Assembly: GCA_051414805.1 (NCBI GenBank)
Contig: CP166702.1
Coordinates: forward strand, 3,782,001-3,846,000
DNA length: 64,000 bases
Reading direction: 5' to 3'
Source of the DNA: Xenophilus sp003671765
GTDB taxonomy: Bacteria; Pseudomonadota; Gammaproteobacteria; Burkholderiales; Burkholderiaceae_C
Notes under the pieces: model-generated
Told to the model about the DNA's origin: nothing
The model's input: the letters and a program-made list of their open reading frames with translations, nothing else
Databases searched by the model: none
Shown: one piece after another, positions 32,452-41,262 of the stretch
Layout: every line of letters begins with the position of its first letter
Position numbering within the stretch: position 1 is the first letter of the stretch
Translations under genes and position numbers: made by a program

Positions 32452-33666
32452 ATGTCCCACTTTCGACGCCTCGGCCTCTCCACTGTCTCGCTCGGATCGC
32501 TGGCCTTCGCGCTGGTGGCGGGCCCTGCGCTCGCGCAGGCGACGATCAAGATCGGCGAGATCAACAGCTACAAGGCCCTGCCGCAGAACCTGGTGCCCTA
32601 CAAGCAAGGCTGGCTGCTGGCGCAGGAAGAAGTCAACGCAGCCGGCGGCGTGCTCGGCAAGAAGCTGGAGACCGTGTTCCGCGACGACAACGCCAACCCC
32701 GGCGACGCGGTGCGCATGGCCGAGGAACTGCTGGCGCGCGAGAACGTCGACCTGCTCTCTGGCGTGACGCTGTCGCACGTCGGGCTGGCGCTCACCGACT
32801 TCGCCAAGCAGCGCAAGATGTTCTTCCTCGCCTCCGGGCCACTGAGCGACAAGGTGGTGTGGGAGAACGGCAACCGCTACACGTACCGCCTGCGCTCGGG
32901 CACCTACGCGCTGGCCACCTCGGTGGTGGCCGAAGCGGCCAGGCTCAAGAAGAAGCGCTGGGCGCTGATCTACCCCAATTACGAATACGGCCAGGCCGCC
33001 GTTGCGGCCTTCAAGGAGAACCTGAAGAAGGTGCAGCCCGACGTGGAGTTCGTGGCCGAGCAGGCACCACCGCTGGGCAAGATCGACGCCGGTGCCGTGT
33101 CACAGGCCATCGCCGACGCCAAGCCCGACGCCATCTTCAACGTGATGTTCGGCAGCGACCTGACCAAGCTGGCGCGTGAAGGCAAGACGCGCGGGCTGTT
33201 CAACGGCCGCGAAGTGGTGAGCCTGCTGACGGGCGAACCGGAGTACCTCGATCCGCTGAAGGACGATGCGCCCGCGGGCTGGATCGTCACCGGCTACCCC
33301 TACGCGAACATCGACACGCCGGAGCACAAGGCCTTCATCGCGGCCTACCAGAAGAAGTACAACGACTATCCGCGGCTGAACTCGGTGGTGGGCTACGCGA
33401 CGGTCAAGGCGCTGGCCGCGGGCATCCAGAAGGCCGGCTCGACCGACACCGAAAAGCTAATCGCCGCCTTCAAGGGCCTAGAGTTCGGCACGCCCTTCGG
33501 CAAGGCCGTCTTCCGCCCGCAGGACAACCAGTCGACGCTGGGCATCTTCGTCGGCCGCACCGAGGTGAAGGACGGCAAGGGCGTCATGCCCGGCGGTACC
33601 TACCTCGACGGCGCGAAGCTGCAACCCAGCGACGAGCAGGTGCGCAAGCTGCGCAACCCCTCGTGA
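32452..33666 (+). CDS. Branched-chain-amino-acid-type ABC transporter substrate-binding protein
   Basis: A 404-residue periplasmic protein. Residues 1-28 are a signal peptide ending AGPALAQ. The mature part has the type I periplasmic-binding fold of the LivK/UrtA class: IKIGEINSYKALPQNLVPYK, GGVLGKKLETVFRDDNANPG and KRWALIYPNYEYGQAAVAAF. Its place between a Rieske oxygenase and a TIM-barrel enzyme suggests it brings in the aromatic substrate of that pathway. The permease and ATPase genes are not in the window. Confidence 0.88.
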   Translation: MSHFRRLGLSTVSLGSLAFALVAGPALAQATIKIGEINSYKALPQNLVPYKQGWLLAQEEVNAAGGVLGKKLETVFRDDNANPGDAVRMAEELLARENVDLLSGVTLSHVGLALTDFAKQRKMFFLASGPLSDKVVWENGNRYTYRLRSGTYALATSVVAEAARLKKKRWALIYPNYEYGQAAVAAFKENLKKVQPDVEFVAEQAPPLGKIDAGAVSQAIADAKPDAIFNVMFGSDLTKLAREGKTRGLFNGREVVSLLTGEPEYLDPLKDDAPAGWIVTGYPYANIDTPEHKAFIAAYQKKYNDYPRLNSVVGYATVKALAAGIQKAGSTDTEKLIAAFKGLEFGTPFGKAVFRPQDNQSTLGIFVGRTEVKDGKGVMPGGTYLDGAKLQPSDEQVRKLRNPS

Positions 33667-34721
33667 ACGCGCTGCCGCCGATCGGCTGCAACGGGCGTGG
33701 CGCACAGCAATCCTCGCTGGAGTGGCCGGTCTCGCTGACCGAGCCGCCGCTGGAGGAGCAGTTCCGCCTGGTCAAGGAGGCCGACGTGTTCGACGGCTTC
33801 GACCGGTTGCCCGGCGCAGGCGAGGTCGAGCGCTACCGCGACTGTATCGCCCGCCACGCCCTGCCCGTGCACACGGCGAGCTGGTTCTACGCCGTGGGCC
33901 GCGACGAGGCACAGTTGCCCGCCAAGATCGAACTGGCCGCCGACGTGGGCGCCAAGGCGCACAACATCATGCTGTACTGGCACGATGGCAGCGGCCGCCC
34001 GATCACCGACGACGAGGTGGCCGACTTCTACCTGCGCGCCTATGACCTCGGCATGGCGCGCGGCGTGGAACCGATGCTCGAATACCACGTCAACATGTGG
34101 AGCGAGGACCCGCGCCGGGTCGCCCGCGTGGCCGAGCGCGTGCGTGCGCGCGGCGTGCACTTCTGGTTCACGCTCGACTACAGCCATGCGATCTTCAAGA
34201 TCGGGAATGCGCAGGAGCTCGCCATCTGCGGGCTCACCGACGACGTGGCAACCGGGCGTGCGGTGCTCGACCCTCGGTGCGACGACAGCTTCGTCGATCG
34301 ATGGCTGGCCATGGGCATCGTGCGCTGGCTACAGGTGCGCGCCGTGGCGCCCAACGGGCCGCGCAATGTATGGTCGATCGCCGATCCGACCCTGGCCGTG
34401 GCCGCGGTGCCGGAGCACTCGATCTTTCCCTACCGCGCGGGCGAGCCGGGCCGCGGCATTCTCTACCCTTTCACCGAGCCGGCCGAGGGAGAGTGGCATT
34501 CGCCCTGGCACGATGCGGCGCTGGACTGCACGCGCGCCGTGGTGCGCAAGGTGCTGCAGCACCACCACGGCCATGCCGATTCGCCGTTGCGCTGGATCAC
34601 CACGGAAATGATCAACCTGCCCGACTACGCCCACAACGCGCGCTTCTCGCTGATCGGGCAGAACGCAGCCATTGCCGCCTACCTGCGGCGCACCTGGGAC
34701 GAGATCGCAGCCCCAGCCTGA
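33663..34721 (+). CDS. TIM-barrel (xylose isomerase-like) protein
   Basis: A 352-residue protein starting at GTG 33663, four bases into the stop of the binding-protein gene. Barrel strands with likely metal ligands are visible: HTASWFYAVGRDE, AHNIMLYWHDGSG, MLEYHVNMWSED with Glu/His, and HFWFTLDYSHAIFKIG with Asp-x-x-His. This resembles AP-endonuclease-2/xylose-isomerase-like sugar or small-molecule isomerases. The reaction is unknown; coupling suggests it acts in the same pathway as the Rieske oxygenase. The stop codon lies in the palindrome GCCTGA-GAC-TCAGGC (34716-34730), shared with the opposing TetR gene. Confidence 0.7.
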   Translation: MNALPPIGCNGRGAQQSSLEWPVSLTEPPLEEQFRLVKEADVFDGFDRLPGAGEVERYRDCIARHALPVHTASWFYAVGRDEAQLPAKIELAADVGAKAHNIMLYWHDGSGRPITDDEVADFYLRAYDLGMARGVEPMLEYHVNMWSEDPRRVARVAERVRARGVHFWFTLDYSHAIFKIGNAQELAICGLTDDVATGRAVLDPRCDDSFVDRWLAMGIVRWLQVRAVAPNGPRNVWSIADPTLAVAAVPEHSIFPYRAGEPGRGILYPFTEPAEGEWHSPWHDAALDCTRAVVRKVLQHHHGHADSPLRWITTEMINLPDYAHNARFSLIGQNAAIAAYLRRTWDEIAAPA

Positions 34722-34724
34722 GAC

Positions 34725-35441
34725 TCAGGCGCGCGGCGCACCGGTCGCCAGGTGGTCCAGCACCACGCGGCAGATGTGCGCGCGCCAAGCCGTGCGGCGC
34801 GACTTCTTCATCAGGTCGCCACCGAGCCAGACGGAGCAGGTGTACTGGTTCGACAGGTAGAAGAAGCCCAGCGACATGATCGTCATGAGCGTGTGCTCGG
34901 GCGTGGCGTCGGCACGGAAGACGCCGCGCGCCTGGCCCGCCTCCAGGATGCGCGTCACCGTCTGGACGAGCGGGAAGGAGGTCGGTCCGATCTGCTCCGA
35001 CTGCTCGATGTGCCGCCCCCGCAGCAGGTTCTCGTTCATGAGCAGACGCACCAGCTTCGGGCTGGCCGCATAGTGGTCCCACGAATGTTCGATGAGCTGA
35101 CGCATCGCTGCCACGGGGTCGTCGGGCTGCACGAAATTGCGCTGCGCGCCGATCATGTCGGCATAGATCTGCTCCAGCACGGCCTGGTAGAGCCGCTCCT
35201 TGTTGCCGTAGTAGTAATACAGCATGCGGTCGACCGTGCCCGCCTGGCTGCTGATGCGTTCGATGCGTGCGCCGGCAAAGCCATGCTCGGCAAATTCTTC
35301 CATGGCGGCCGCCAGGATGCGGTTCTCGATCTGGTCGCCCGGATCGCGCTGCAACTTGCGCCGGGTCGGGCCGCCGGCGCTGGAAGCCGGGCCCGGGGCG
35401 GCGGTCGGGGCGCGGACGGGCTGTCGAGGTTTCGCTGGCAC
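34725..35441 (-). CDS. TetR-family transcriptional regulator
   Basis: A 238-residue regulator starting at GTG 35441. After a Pro/Arg-rich N-terminus, the TetR helix-turn-helix is ILAAAMEEFAEHGFAGARIE followed by RISSQAGTVDRMLYYYYGNK. The long C-terminal domain (LMNENLLRGRHIEQSEQIGP, WLGGDLMKKSRRTAWRAHIC) would bind the ligand. It is convergent with the Rieske cluster and divergent from the kinase gene, with just 18 bases between the two start codons chosen, so one of those starts is probably further in. It is the natural candidate to regulate the Rieske genes. Confidence 0.87.
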   Translation of the reverse strand: MPAKPRQPVRAPTAAPGPASSAGGPTRRKLQRDPGDQIENRILAAAMEEFAEHGFAGARIERISSQAGTVDRMLYYYYGNKERLYQAVLEQIYADMIGAQRNFVQPDDPVAAMRQLIEHSWDHYAASPKLVRLLMNENLLRGRHIEQSEQIGPTSFPLVQTVTRILEAGQARGVFRADATPEHTLMTIMSLGFFYLSNQYTCSVWLGGDLMKKSRRTAWRAHICRVVLDHLATGAPRA

Positions 35442-35459
35442 GTGAGGGAGGTCCTTCGG

Positions 35460-36908
35460 ATGGCTCAAGAGGCATTGTCCATGAGCAGCCCGGGTACAGT
35501 GCCGCCGCTGCTGGTAGGCTCGCCCCCCGTGAACCTGCGCACCAAGATCGTCGCCCTGGCCGTGGCCCCGCTGCTGGTGGCGCTGCTTCTGGTGGCGCTG
35601 GCCGTGCGCCACCAGGAGCGCGACCTGGCGCAGCGTGAACGGGTGCTGATCGAGCAGAGCTACATGGCGCAGCGCCGCAGCGAGTTGCGCAGCTACGTCG
35701 ACCTCGCAGTGAGCATCGTGCGGCCGCTGTACGAGGCCGGCCAGGACGACGAGGCCACGCGCGCCGAGGCGCTGCGGCGGCTGGCCGCGCTGGACTACGG
35801 CAGCGACGGCTATTTCTTCGTCTACGACCTGCAGGGCCGCTCGCTGATGCATTCGCGCCAGCCCGAGCTGGTGGGCCAGAACCTGTGGGACCTGCGCGAT
35901 TCGCAGGGCCGCTACACCATCCGCGAGCTCATCGCCGGCGCGCAGCGCGGCGGCGGCAGCTACGTCGAATACGAATGGCGCAAGCCCTCGCTGGGCACGG
36001 CCGCCCCCAAGCTGGGCTACGTGACGGCCTTCCCGCGCTGGAACTGGATGGTCGGCACCGGCCTGTACCAGGACGACATTCAGTCCACCATGGATTCGCT
36101 GGACCGGCAGATCAGCAGCAATGTGACGACCACGCTGCTGTGGATCGCCGGCATCGCCGCGCTGTGCCTGGCGGCCGTGAGCGCGGGCGGACTGGCGCTC
36201 AACCTCAGCGAACACCGCGTGGCCGAGGCGAAGTTGCGCCTCCTGGCGCGGCGCGTGGTGCAGTCGCAGGAAGAGGAGCGCGGCCACCTCGCGCGCGAGT
36301 TGCACGACGGCACGAGCCAGACGCTGGTGTCGGCCAAGCTGCTGATCGAATCGGCCGTCGATGCGCTGGCGCGCGAGCAGCGGCCGGTACCGCCGGCGCT
36401 GCCCAAGGCGCTGCAGCGGCTGGGCGATTCGCTCACCGAGGTGCGTCGCATCTCGCACCGGCTGCGCCCTGCCCTGCTCGACACGTTGGGCCTGCCGGCC
36501 GCCATCGAGCGGCTGGTCGACGAGTTCGGCGAGGACGGCACGCTGACGGCCACCCTCGACGTGCAGGGCGAGCCCTTCGAGCTGTCGCCCGACGTGAAGA
36601 CCGCGCTCTTCCGTGTCGCACAGGAGGCGCTGACCAACGTGCACAAACATGCGCGCGCCCGCCGGGTGCACATCGTGCTGCGCTTCGATGCCGCCACGGG
36701 CGTGCGGCTCGACGTGGAGGACGACGGCGCCGGCTTCGACGTCGAGGCCACGCAGGCCGACCCTCGCCGCGGCATCGGCCTGCGCAACATGCGCGAGCGC
36801 CTGGGCGCCATCGATGGCCAGCTCCACATGCGCTCGGGCGCGGGCCGCACCACCATCACCGCCGAGGTGCCCGCCGCGAGCGCCCGCGCGGAAGGAGCCA
36901 GCGCATGA
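35460..36908 (+). CDS. Cache-domain sensor histidine kinase (NarX/DegS type)
   Basis: A 482-residue kinase. A membrane helix (about residues 29-49) leads to a periplasmic single-Cache domain with LAALDYGSDGYFFVYDLQGR and GYVTAFPRWNWMVGTGLYQD, then a second membrane helix. The HisKA_3 box is EEERGHLARELHDGTSQTLV with His282 the phosphate acceptor. The ATPase domain has TALFRVAQEALTNVHKHARA and DDGAGFD. I chose ATG 35460 because GGGAGG lies 8 bases before it; GTG 35529 is the other candidate. Cache domains of this type often sense small carboxylates. Confidence 0.9.
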   Translation: MAQEALSMSSPGTVPPLLVGSPPVNLRTKIVALAVAPLLVALLLVALAVRHQERDLAQRERVLIEQSYMAQRRSELRSYVDLAVSIVRPLYEAGQDDEATRAEALRRLAALDYGSDGYFFVYDLQGRSLMHSRQPELVGQNLWDLRDSQGRYTIRELIAGAQRGGGSYVEYEWRKPSLGTAAPKLGYVTAFPRWNWMVGTGLYQDDIQSTMDSLDRQISSNVTTTLLWIAGIAALCLAAVSAGGLALNLSEHRVAEAKLRLLARRVVQSQEEERGHLARELHDGTSQTLVSAKLLIESAVDALAREQRPVPPALPKALQRLGDSLTEVRRISHRLRPALLDTLGLPAAIERLVDEFGEDGTLTATLDVQGEPFELSPDVKTALFRVAQEALTNVHKHARARRVHIVLRFDAATGVRLDVEDDGAGFDVEATQADPRRGIGLRNMRERLGAIDGQLHMRSGAGRTTITAEVPAASARAEGASA

Positions 36909-37543
36909 GCACTGCAGCGCCCGTGCGACTCTTCCTCGTCGACGACCACCCGCTGGTGCGCGACGGCCTGCGCGCGCGCCTGGGCGCGATGCCGGGGCTG
37001 GAGATCGTGGGCGAGGCGGGCAGCGCCGCCGAGGCGCTGGCACAGGTCGACGCCTTGCGCCCCGACCTGATGCTGGTCGACGTCGGCATGAAGGACATGA
37101 ACGGCATCGAGCTGGCCGCGCTGCTGCTGCAGCGTTCCGCGCCGCCGCACGTCGTGATGCTGAGCATGTACGACAACCCCGAGTACGTGCAGCGCGCGCT
37201 GCAGGCGGGCGCGCACGGCTACGTGCTCAAGGACGCGCCCGCCTCGGAAATCGTGGCCGCGATCGAGGCGGTGTCGGCCGGCGGCACCTTCCTCAGCCCC
37301 GCGGTATCGAAGAAGCTGTTTCGCAACCAGGCGGCACGGCCCTTGCTCACGCCCCGGGAGGCCGAGATCCTCACCGCGCTGGGCCGCGGCGAATCGAGCA
37401 AGCAGATCGCCCGCAGCCTGGGCCTGAGCGTGCGCACCGTCGACGCCCACCGCCAGAGCATCAAGCGCCGCCTGGGCATCGACGGCCAGGCCGAGCTCAT
37501 CAAGTACGCGGTGGAGCACACGCGGCAGTTCGGCGGCGGCTGA
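36905..37543 (+). CDS. NarL/FixJ-family response regulator
   Basis: A 212-residue regulator. The receiver has FLVDDHPLVRDGL, phosphate acceptor Asp59 (LMLVDVGMKDMNG), VVMLSMYDN and the lysine in GYVLKDAPASEI. The LuxR-type helix-turn-helix is LTPREAEILTALGRGESSKQ followed by RSLGLSVRTVDAHRQSIKRR. Its ATG overlaps the kinase stop. A CstA-family transporter gene begins 128 bases downstream, a likely target. Confidence 0.92.
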   Translation: MSTAAPVRLFLVDDHPLVRDGLRARLGAMPGLEIVGEAGSAAEALAQVDALRPDLMLVDVGMKDMNGIELAALLLQRSAPPHVVMLSMYDNPEYVQRALQAGAHGYVLKDAPASEIVAAIEAVSAGGTFLSPAVSKKLFRNQAARPLLTPREAEILTALGRGESSKQIARSLGLSVRTVDAHRQSIKRRLGIDGQAELIKYAVEHTRQFGGG

Positions 37544-37557
37544 ACCGCGGGGCGCAT

Positions 37558-37577
37558 CCCTAGGGTTGTCCCTTAGG
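37558..37577. promoter_or_regulatory. Imperfect palindrome between the response regulator and cstA genes
   Basis: CCCTAGGGTTGTCCCTTAGG: CCTAGGG and CCCTTAGG face each other across TTGT, one base out of perfect symmetry. It sits in the only gap between the two-component genes and the transporter gene, where a response-regulator dimer would act. Confidence 0.4.
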
Positions 37578-37670
37578 CAATCCTGCGCAAGCCGCCTGCG
37601 CACTGCAACCGATGCGCCGCCGCCTTGCACAAGAAAGACTCCCGGGGTTCCAACCCGAGGAGACATCATC

Positions 37671-39737
37671 ATGCACAGCATCCGCCGCCACCTGGTGTGG
37701 CTGGTCGTGGCCGTGGTCGGCGCCTTCGCGCTCGGCACCGTGGCCCTCAGCCGGGGCGAAAGCATCAACGCGTTGTGGGTGGTCACGGCCGCCATCTGCG
37801 TCTACCTGATCGCCTACCGCTACTACAGCCTCTTCATCGCCGACAAGGTGCTCGGCCTGGACGGCAGCCGCAAGACGCCGGCGCACCGCCACAACGACGG
37901 CCTGGACTACGTGCCGACCGACAAGAACGTGCTGTTCGGCCACCACTTCGCGGCCATCGCGGGCGCGGGCCCGCTGGTGGGCCCGGTGCTGGCGGCGCAG
38001 ATGGGCTACCTGCCCGGCCTGCTGTGGGTGCTGGCGGGCGTGGTGTTCGCCGGCGCGGTGCAGGACTTCATCATCCTTTTCATCTCCACGCGGCGCGACG
38101 GCCGCTCGCTGGGCGACCTGGTCAAGCAGGAGATGGGCGTGGTGCCCGGCATGATCGCCCTCTTCGGCACCTTCATGATCATGATCATCATCCTGGCGGT
38201 GCTGGCCCTGATCGTGGTGAAGGCGCTGGCCGAGTCTCCCTGGGGCACCTTCACCGTGGCGGCGACCATTCCGGTGGCGGTGTTCATGGGCCTGTACCTG
38301 CGCTACATCCGCCCGGGCCGCATCGGCGAAGTCTCCATCATCGGCTTCGTGCTGCTGATGGCGGCCATCTTCGGCGGCCAGGCCGTGAGCCAGAGCCCGA
38401 CGTGGGCGCCGCTCTTCACCTTCGACGGCAAGGCGCTCACCTGGATGCTGGTGGGCTACGGCTTCGTGGCCGCCAGCCTGCCGGTGTGGCTGCTGCTGGC
38501 GCCGCGCGACTACCTCTCGACCTTCCTGAAGATCGGCACCATCGTCGCGCTGGCCATCGGCATCGTGTTCGTGATGCCCACGCTGCAGATGCCGGCGCTT
38601 ACGCAGTTCGCGCAGGGCAACGGGCCGGTGTGGTCGGGCAGCCTGTTCCCCTTCCTCTTCATCACCATCGCCTGCGGCGCGGTGTCGGGCTTCCACGCGC
38701 TGATCTCCTCGGGGACCACGCCCAAGATGCTGGACAACGAGAAGCACGCCCGCTTCATCGGCTACGGAGGCATGCTGGCCGAGTCCTTCGTCGCGGTGAT
38801 GGCACTCGTCGCGGCCTCGTGCATCGAGCCGGGCGTGTACTTCGCGATGAACAGCCCCGCCGCGCTGGTCGGCAGCACGCCCGAAGCCGTGGCGAAGGTG
38901 ATCTCCGGCTGGGGCTTCACCGTCACGCCCGACATGCTGCTGCAGACCGCCAAGGACGTGGGCGAAAGCACCATCCTCGGCCGCGCCGGCGGCGCGCCGA
39001 CCCTGGCCGTGGGCATGGCCCACATCCTGCACCAGGCCATCGGCGGCCCCGCCATGATGGCCTTCTGGTACCACTTCGCGATCCTGTTCGAGGCGCTGTT
39101 CATCCTCACCGCCGTCGACGCCGGCACCCGCGCCGGCCGCTTCATGCTGCAGGACCTGATGGGCAGCTTCGTGCCCGCGCTCAAGCGCACCGACTCGCTG
39201 CCCGCCAACCTCTTCGCCACCGCACTCACCGTGGCGGCCTGGGGCTACTTCCTCTACCAGGGCGTGGTCGATCCGCTGGGCGGCATCAACACGCTGTGGC
39301 CGCTGTTCGGCATCTCCAACCAGATGCTGGCCGCCGTGGCGCTGATGCTGGGCGTGGTGGTGCTGTTCCGCATGAAGCGCGAGCGCTACGCCTGGGTGGC
39401 GGCAGCGCCGGCGGCCTGGCTGCTGGCCTGCACGCTCACGGCCGGCTGGCAGAAGATCTTCTCGGCCGACCCGAAGGTGGGCTTCCTGTCGCACGCCGCG
39501 CGCTACACCGAGGGCCTGGCCAACGGCGTGCTGGTGGCGCCGGCCAAGACGCCCGAGGCGATGGCCCGCATCGTCTTCAACGACCGGCTCGACGCCGGGC
39601 TGTGCGCCCTGTTCATGTTCGTGGTGCTGAGCGTGCTGGTCTACAGCATCAAGGCCTGCCTGGCCGCGCGCGCCGCCAACCGGCCGACCGTGCACGAGAC
39701 GCCCTACGAGCCGCTCGCGGCAGCGCCCGCGCGATGA
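37671..39737 (+). CDS. cstA: CstA-family peptide/pyruvate transporter
   Basis: A 688-residue membrane protein with about 16-18 helices. CstA landmarks are RYYSLFIADKVLGLDGSRKT, TDKNVLFGHHFAAIAGAGPL, GALVQDF-like AGAVQDFIILFISTRRDGRS and the conserved SSGTTPKMLDNEKHARFIGYG stretch in the middle (about residue 345). E. coli CstA and its relative BtsT take up pyruvate, and peptide uptake has also been proposed. The ATG overlaps a clear GAGGAG site. The ybdD-like gene overlaps its end by four bases, the universal arrangement for this family. Confidence 0.92.
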   Translation: MHSIRRHLVWLVVAVVGAFALGTVALSRGESINALWVVTAAICVYLIAYRYYSLFIADKVLGLDGSRKTPAHRHNDGLDYVPTDKNVLFGHHFAAIAGAGPLVGPVLAAQMGYLPGLLWVLAGVVFAGAVQDFIILFISTRRDGRSLGDLVKQEMGVVPGMIALFGTFMIMIIILAVLALIVVKALAESPWGTFTVAATIPVAVFMGLYLRYIRPGRIGEVSIIGFVLLMAAIFGGQAVSQSPTWAPLFTFDGKALTWMLVGYGFVAASLPVWLLLAPRDYLSTFLKIGTIVALAIGIVFVMPTLQMPALTQFAQGNGPVWSGSLFPFLFITIACGAVSGFHALISSGTTPKMLDNEKHARFIGYGGMLAESFVAVMALVAASCIEPGVYFAMNSPAALVGSTPEAVAKVISGWGFTVTPDMLLQTAKDVGESTILGRAGGAPTLAVGMAHILHQAIGGPAMMAFWYHFAILFEALFILTAVDAGTRAGRFMLQDLMGSFVPALKRTDSLPANLFATALTVAAWGYFLYQGVVDPLGGINTLWPLFGISNQMLAAVALMLGVVVLFRMKRERYAWVAAAPAAWLLACTLTAGWQKIFSADPKVGFLSHAARYTEGLANGVLVAPAKTPEAMARIVFNDRLDAGLCALFMFVVLSVLVYSIKACLAARAANRPTVHETPYEPLAAAPAR

Positions 39738-39964
39738 TAATGAAGCTTGGCGGCCTCGACCTGCCCGAGGCGGGGCGCTACCTCGCCCGCTCGACGCGCG
39801 CGCTGGGCCAGTCGCTCCGGCTGATGGTGGGGCTGCCCGACTACGACACCTACCTGTCGCACATGGCGGCCACCCACCCGGACCGCGCGCCGATGAGCTA
39901 CGAGGCCTTCTTCCGCGAGCGGCTGGAGGCACGCTACGGCGCGGGCAAGGGACGCTGCTGCTAG
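39734..39964 (+). CDS. ybdD: YbdD/YjiX-family small protein
   Basis: A 76-residue protein, the usual companion of CstA and BtsT. It contains AGRYLARSTRALGQSLRLMV, GLPDYDTYLSHMAATHPDRA and a C-terminal SYEAFFRERLEARYG, which are the family's fixed points. It is probably needed for activity of the transporter. It starts inside the cstA stop (ATGATAATG), so ATG 39740 could also serve. The end (KGRCC) runs into a short tandem CTGCTGCTAG duplication that repeats the stop codon. Confidence 0.88.
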   Translation: MIMKLGGLDLPEAGRYLARSTRALGQSLRLMVGLPDYDTYLSHMAATHPDRAPMSYEAFFRERLEARYGAGKGRCC

Positions 39965-40040
39965 CTGCTGCTAGCTGCCGACTTGGGCCCTTGTGCCGCG
40001 TCAAGGGTCCGCCGTGTGCACCGGCCCACAATGGCGGCCG

Positions 40041-41147
40041 ATGAACAGGCGAACCCTTCTGGCGGCCGGCGTGGGAACGGCCGCCCTGGCGGCGGCGATT
40101 GCGGTGACGTGGCGTCGTGGCATGGGCTCAGCAGCGCGCTACGACACCTGGGCGCGCGGCCTGCGCTCGCCGCTGTCGCCGGCGCTGGGCGCTGCGGAAT
40201 GGGTGCGCTATGCGACGCTGGCCGCGAACAGCCACAACACGCAGCCCTGGCACTTCGCGCTTGACGGATCGGCCGCGCGGCCTCGCGCCATCACGCTGAT
40301 GCCGGCCCCCGATCGCCGCACGCCGGTGGTGGATCGGGACGACCACCACCTGCATGTGAGCCTGGGTTGCGCGGCGGAGAACCTCTTGCTGGCCGCCACC
40401 CTGTCGGCCCAGGCAGGCACGCTCGAGTCCGCCGGCCCGACCGGCGTGCGCTGCGCCTTCACGGCCTCGGGGACGTCCACGGCCCACGCTCTGGCCGAGG
40501 CCATCCCCTGGCGGCAGTCCACCCGCGCCGCCTACGACCCCCAGCCGTTGGCACCCGCCGAGCTGGCGCAGCTCGAGCAGGCCGCCACCCTGCCCGGCGT
40601 CGATGTCGTGATCCTCACCGACCGCGCGCGGCGGGCCCGCCTGCGCGACCTGGTGGTGGCCGGCAACACGGCGCAGTGGCGTGACGCCGCTTTCGTCGCC
40701 GAGGTGCAGCAATGGCTGCGTTTCAACCCGGCGCAGGCCATGGCGCGGGGCGATGGCCTGTACAGCGCCACGACCGGCAATCCCAGCCTGCCGGCCTGGC
40801 TGGGACCGCTGGCTTTCCGGCTGGCGGTGCGGCCCGCGTCGGACAGCGCCCGCCAGGCGGCGCTGCTCGATGCGTCGGCAGGCGCGGTGTTGCTGTTCGC
40901 CCAGCAGGACAACGCCGCCGGCTGGGTGCAGGTCGGTCGTGCCAGCCAGCGCCTGCAACTTGCGGCCACGCGCCTGGACGTGCGGACCAGCTTCCTGAAC
41001 CAGCCGGTGGAGGTGCCTTCCCTGCGCGCCGAACTGGCCGTGCTGGCCGGCCTGCCCGGGCGTCGGCCCGACCTGGTGCTGCGCTTCGGCAGAGGGCCGC
41101 GCATGCCCTGGTCGCCCCGGCGGCCGGTGGCACAGGTTCTGGCCTGA
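40041..41147 (+). CDS. Acg-family (nitroreductase-like) protein
   Basis: A 368-residue protein. The N-terminus MNRRTLLAAGVGTAALAAAI is a twin-arginine-like or anchor signal. The body matches the Acg/nitroreductase-like family: YATLAANSHNTQPWHFAL, VDRDDHHLHVSLGCAAENLL, IPWRQSTRAAYDPQPL and ASAGAVLLFAQQDNAAGWVQ. Members bind FMN or have lost redox activity and are thought to store flavin in mycobacteria. The role here is unknown. It is not clearly in an operon. Confidence 0.8.
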   Translation: MNRRTLLAAGVGTAALAAAIAVTWRRGMGSAARYDTWARGLRSPLSPALGAAEWVRYATLAANSHNTQPWHFALDGSAARPRAITLMPAPDRRTPVVDRDDHHLHVSLGCAAENLLLAATLSAQAGTLESAGPTGVRCAFTASGTSTAHALAEAIPWRQSTRAAYDPQPLAPAELAQLEQAATLPGVDVVILTDRARRARLRDLVVAGNTAQWRDAAFVAEVQQWLRFNPAQAMARGDGLYSATTGNPSLPAWLGPLAFRLAVRPASDSARQAALLDASAGAVLLFAQQDNAAGWVQVGRASQRLQLAATRLDVRTSFLNQPVEVPSLRAELAVLAGLPGRRPDLVLRFGRGPRMPWSPRRPVAQVLA

Positions 41148-41185
41148 GCGCGGGCGGCCAACGATGCCGGCACCGAATCCGATTT

Positions 41186-41234
41186 GTTATTGATTTCCTA
41201 GCTGCTCGCGGCCATGGGACGGGCGCCGCAGCCA
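41186..41234 (+). repeat. Dispersed palindromic repeat, copy 7
   Basis: GTTATTGATTTCCTAGC, TGCTCGCGGCCATGGGACGG and GCGCCGCAGCC. The palindrome is weakened (GTTAT against CTAGC), but the order of elements is that of the family. It lies 39 bases after the Acg-family gene. Confidence 0.6.
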
Positions 41235-41262
41235 CTTTTTGCTCGAAACGCCGACGCGGCGC

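Noticed and set aside
39955..39980. Tandem CTGCTGCTAG duplication around the ybdD stop
   Set aside because: Two short units only; it looks like local slippage and I give it no function.
37560..40031. 823-codon open frame on the minus strand
   Set aside because: It is antisense to cstA; the Gly/His/Asp-rich composition is the mirror of membrane-protein codons in GC-rich DNA.
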